DNA from: Fonsecaea monophora
Taxonomy: Eukaryota; Ascomycota; Eurotiomycetes; Chaetothyriales; Herpotrichiellaceae
Direction of reading: 5' to 3'
DNA length: 64,000 nt
Assembly: GCF_001642475.1 (NCBI RefSeq)
Contig: NW_019173935.1
Location: 644,894-708,893 of the forward strand
The notes under the pieces were generated by a model. It had not been told where the DNA came from. It did no database searches and worked only from the letters and a program-made list of their open reading frames with translations. Both the position numbers and the translations under genes were made by a program. Positions 62,511 through 64,000 of this stretch are shown here, one piece after another (positions within the stretch are counted from its first letter, which is position 1; each line of letters begins with the position of its first letter).

Positions 62511-64000
62511 TCAAAGCTGCTTGGCACCATCCGTGGTCACCATGGCCTTTCGGTCGTGCGAGAGTCTCCATCTGAGCCACAACAGCCAGACGGCAAATAC
62601 AAAAACAGTCATGGGGATGGCGGTGGCAGGCAATATCCACCACATCTGCGACACGCTTATGTCGGTGCCGTCAAAGTTGAAGACTACCGTGCTCAATAAC
62701 GACTGTGGTCGGAGTCAGCCTTCCTCCGTTTGAGGGATCGAATGCCACTTGAAGGACTCAGTAGCTGCCAGGCCCTTGTGTTCACACGTACCGACACGAA
62801 AGTCCCGGGGAGGAAGAACATGGTCACGGCGGCGATGGTAATCATGGACGCACTGTCGCGCTGAGTCTGCTGCGCGATCCTGGCCGTGAGTTCTGCAATC
62901 TCCTTGTTCTGTGCCGCGATCTCCTTGTTGTCGCGACTCTCGGCTTGGTTGGCGAGATGGAAAAGCTGTTGTCACGCATTGATCAGGCTCCGCACAATCT
63001 TCTTCTCACAGAACATTACCATTGGGGCTGGATTATCTCACCAGATTGATTTGTGTCGCCGTGCGGGCTCTGTAGTCTGCGACGAGTTGTCTGAGGGAGC
63101 GACAGCTCGACATGAGGAAAGCCAGAGACTCGCCGGACTCTTCGATAGGCTGACTCGTACTTTGCACCACCGCAGGCTCAGCCAGAGAAACATAACTGGT
63201 CCGCACCTCGTGTAAGAAATCGAGATGTGCTTCAAATTCCGAGACTTTGCGGAACAGAATTTGCCAACTCCTGGAGAGGCGGTGGAGCTCTCTGATCATC
63301 GAGTCCACAGCCTCGTGAGGTTCGTTTGCTTCCTATCCAAAGTGAGAAACCTTTTGCGCTACCTCTCGACCCCAGGACCGGCCGGGAAGAAGGGTATAGA
63401 TGGGCAAAAGACGTACGAATCGCTTCATGCGGCCTCGGATGGTCGCCATCTCCCGCTGCCAGAGTCTCAGCGTCTCGTCTGCGACGACCACATCCAACTT
63501 GAACGGAACGCGCAGGTTGTGCAGGGCGAGTCGCGGGACGGCCGAGGGAGGGAAATTGAGACAGAAGTAAATCGACGAGCCCGTGGCGAGGGAAGTTGAA
63601 ACCTGCGTGCACGCAGTGGCGCCTGGGGCGTATTCATACAACATATCTATTCCAGAAGTTGTTTGGTGGTTAGTTCCTCTGACCTCATTTGCTGCTCAGA
63701 CGGAGGGGGAGCTTGTGTGCTTCGAACCAAAAGATTGGGCTTTCCCTCGCTCATCTCGACCGGTAAAGTGTCCGTGCTTGATCGTGTACCAGTGTCCCAG
63801 CCCACAGACGGCCGTGATCAACAGGTCTGAGAGCCCAGCGCGGGCGCGCAACAGTCTGAGGATGGCCGGGTCGACCGCGACGTCGCCAATCTCGCTGTCT
63901 GTGCGGCCAGGGCCAAGGCTTTCGAGGAAACTGTGCGTGTGTTAGGACCAGAATCGGAGTTCAGGGGGTGGCAGGAGGGGGAGAGGGGGGGGGGGGGGGG
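62511..64000 (-). CDS. CorA-like membrane protein, C-terminal part (window edge)
   Basis: Five exons are readable: 63930..63761, 63646..63417, 63332..63042, 62965..62792 and 62702..62511, giving the last 351 residues. The final exons show the fungal CorA-like end: a helical RDNKEIAAQNKEIAELTARI segment, then QRDSASMITIAAVTMFFLPGTFVS, FNFDG, and a second helix ILPATAIPMTVFVFAVWLLWL. This gives two C-terminal helices of the Mg-channel type; the canonical GMN pore motif is not seen, as usual in this fungal group. Upstream exons include VCGLGHWYTIKHGHF. The intron before the first visible exon ends CTAAC..CACAG, so the gene continues beyond 64000. The donor after HFT (GTCGAG, 63760) is weak and that junction is uncertain. 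Confidence 0.68.
63985..64000 (+). repeat. G homopolymer at window end
   Basis: At least 16 G (C on the coding strand of the CorA-like gene) run to the window edge, within what appears to be an intron of that gene. True length is unknown. Confidence 0.8.

Noticed and set aside
1..64000. Transposons, integrated viruses or inverted-terminal-repeat elements
   Set aside because: No transposase, reverse transcriptase or integrase frame, and no long terminal or inverted repeats were seen on reading both strands.

Overview
The window is nuclear DNA of a filamentous ascomycete (Pezizomycotina). Short spliceosomal introns, mostly 45-90 nt, carry GTRNGT-like donors, CTRAY-like branch sites and mostly YAG acceptors. 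Genes sit singly on both strands without operons, and the families are typically fungal: an AcuK-type Zn2Cys6 regulator, DUF3433, fungal SDHAF2, mL60 and fungal CorA-like proteins. A eurotiomycete, perhaps Chaetothyriales-like, is my best guess for lineage, but that is weak inference.

Layout, left to right. 1-5.6 kb: the 5' end of TGS1 divergent from a RED/IK splicing factor, then a secreted GH128 glucanase. 6.5-18.7 kb: a giant DUF3433 membrane protein, an MGR3-like mitochondrial TPR protein, an SRAP/HMCES-type DNA-crosslink protein, an LRR-like protein, the small three-exon mitoribosomal gene mL60, and tafazzin. 19.6-30.7 kb: cohesin RAD21 divergent from the Golgi Ca/Mn ATPase PMR1, riboflavin kinase, and the gluconeogenesis activator AcuK/ERT1. 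30.7-33.7 kb: a 3 kb gap with no convincing gene. 33.7-50.8 kb: an MFS exporter, SDHAF2, a Kv-beta-like aldo-keto reductase divergent from RACK1 (with a candidate box C/D snoRNA in its second intron), COG4 divergent from UTP18, hexokinase, a BTB protein and an Hst2-type sirtuin. 51.6-64 kb: DEAD-box helicase DBP9, a VOC/glyoxalase-fold protein, a DUF427 protein, a second large membrane protein, a Zn2Cys6 regulator, and a CorA-like protein cut by the window end.

Most of the content is housekeeping. Recurrent themes are ribosome biogenesis and translation (UTP18, DBP9, RACK1, mL60, candidate snoRNA), RNA processing (TGS1, RED), mitochondria (mL60, tafazzin, MGR3, SDHAF2), Golgi function (PMR1, COG4) and carbon metabolism (AcuK, hexokinase). 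I rebuilt splice structures by hand where family sequence conservation fixed the reading frame. I see no transposon, no secondary-metabolite cluster, no CRISPR array, no confident tRNA or rRNA, and no clearly new multigene system. The observations most worth checking are the RACK1 intronic snoRNA, the paired PCNA-binding-like motifs in the SRAP protein, the MluI cell-cycle box upstream of RAD21, the predicted N-myristoylated sirtuin, and the outlier 669-nt intron in riboflavin kinase.
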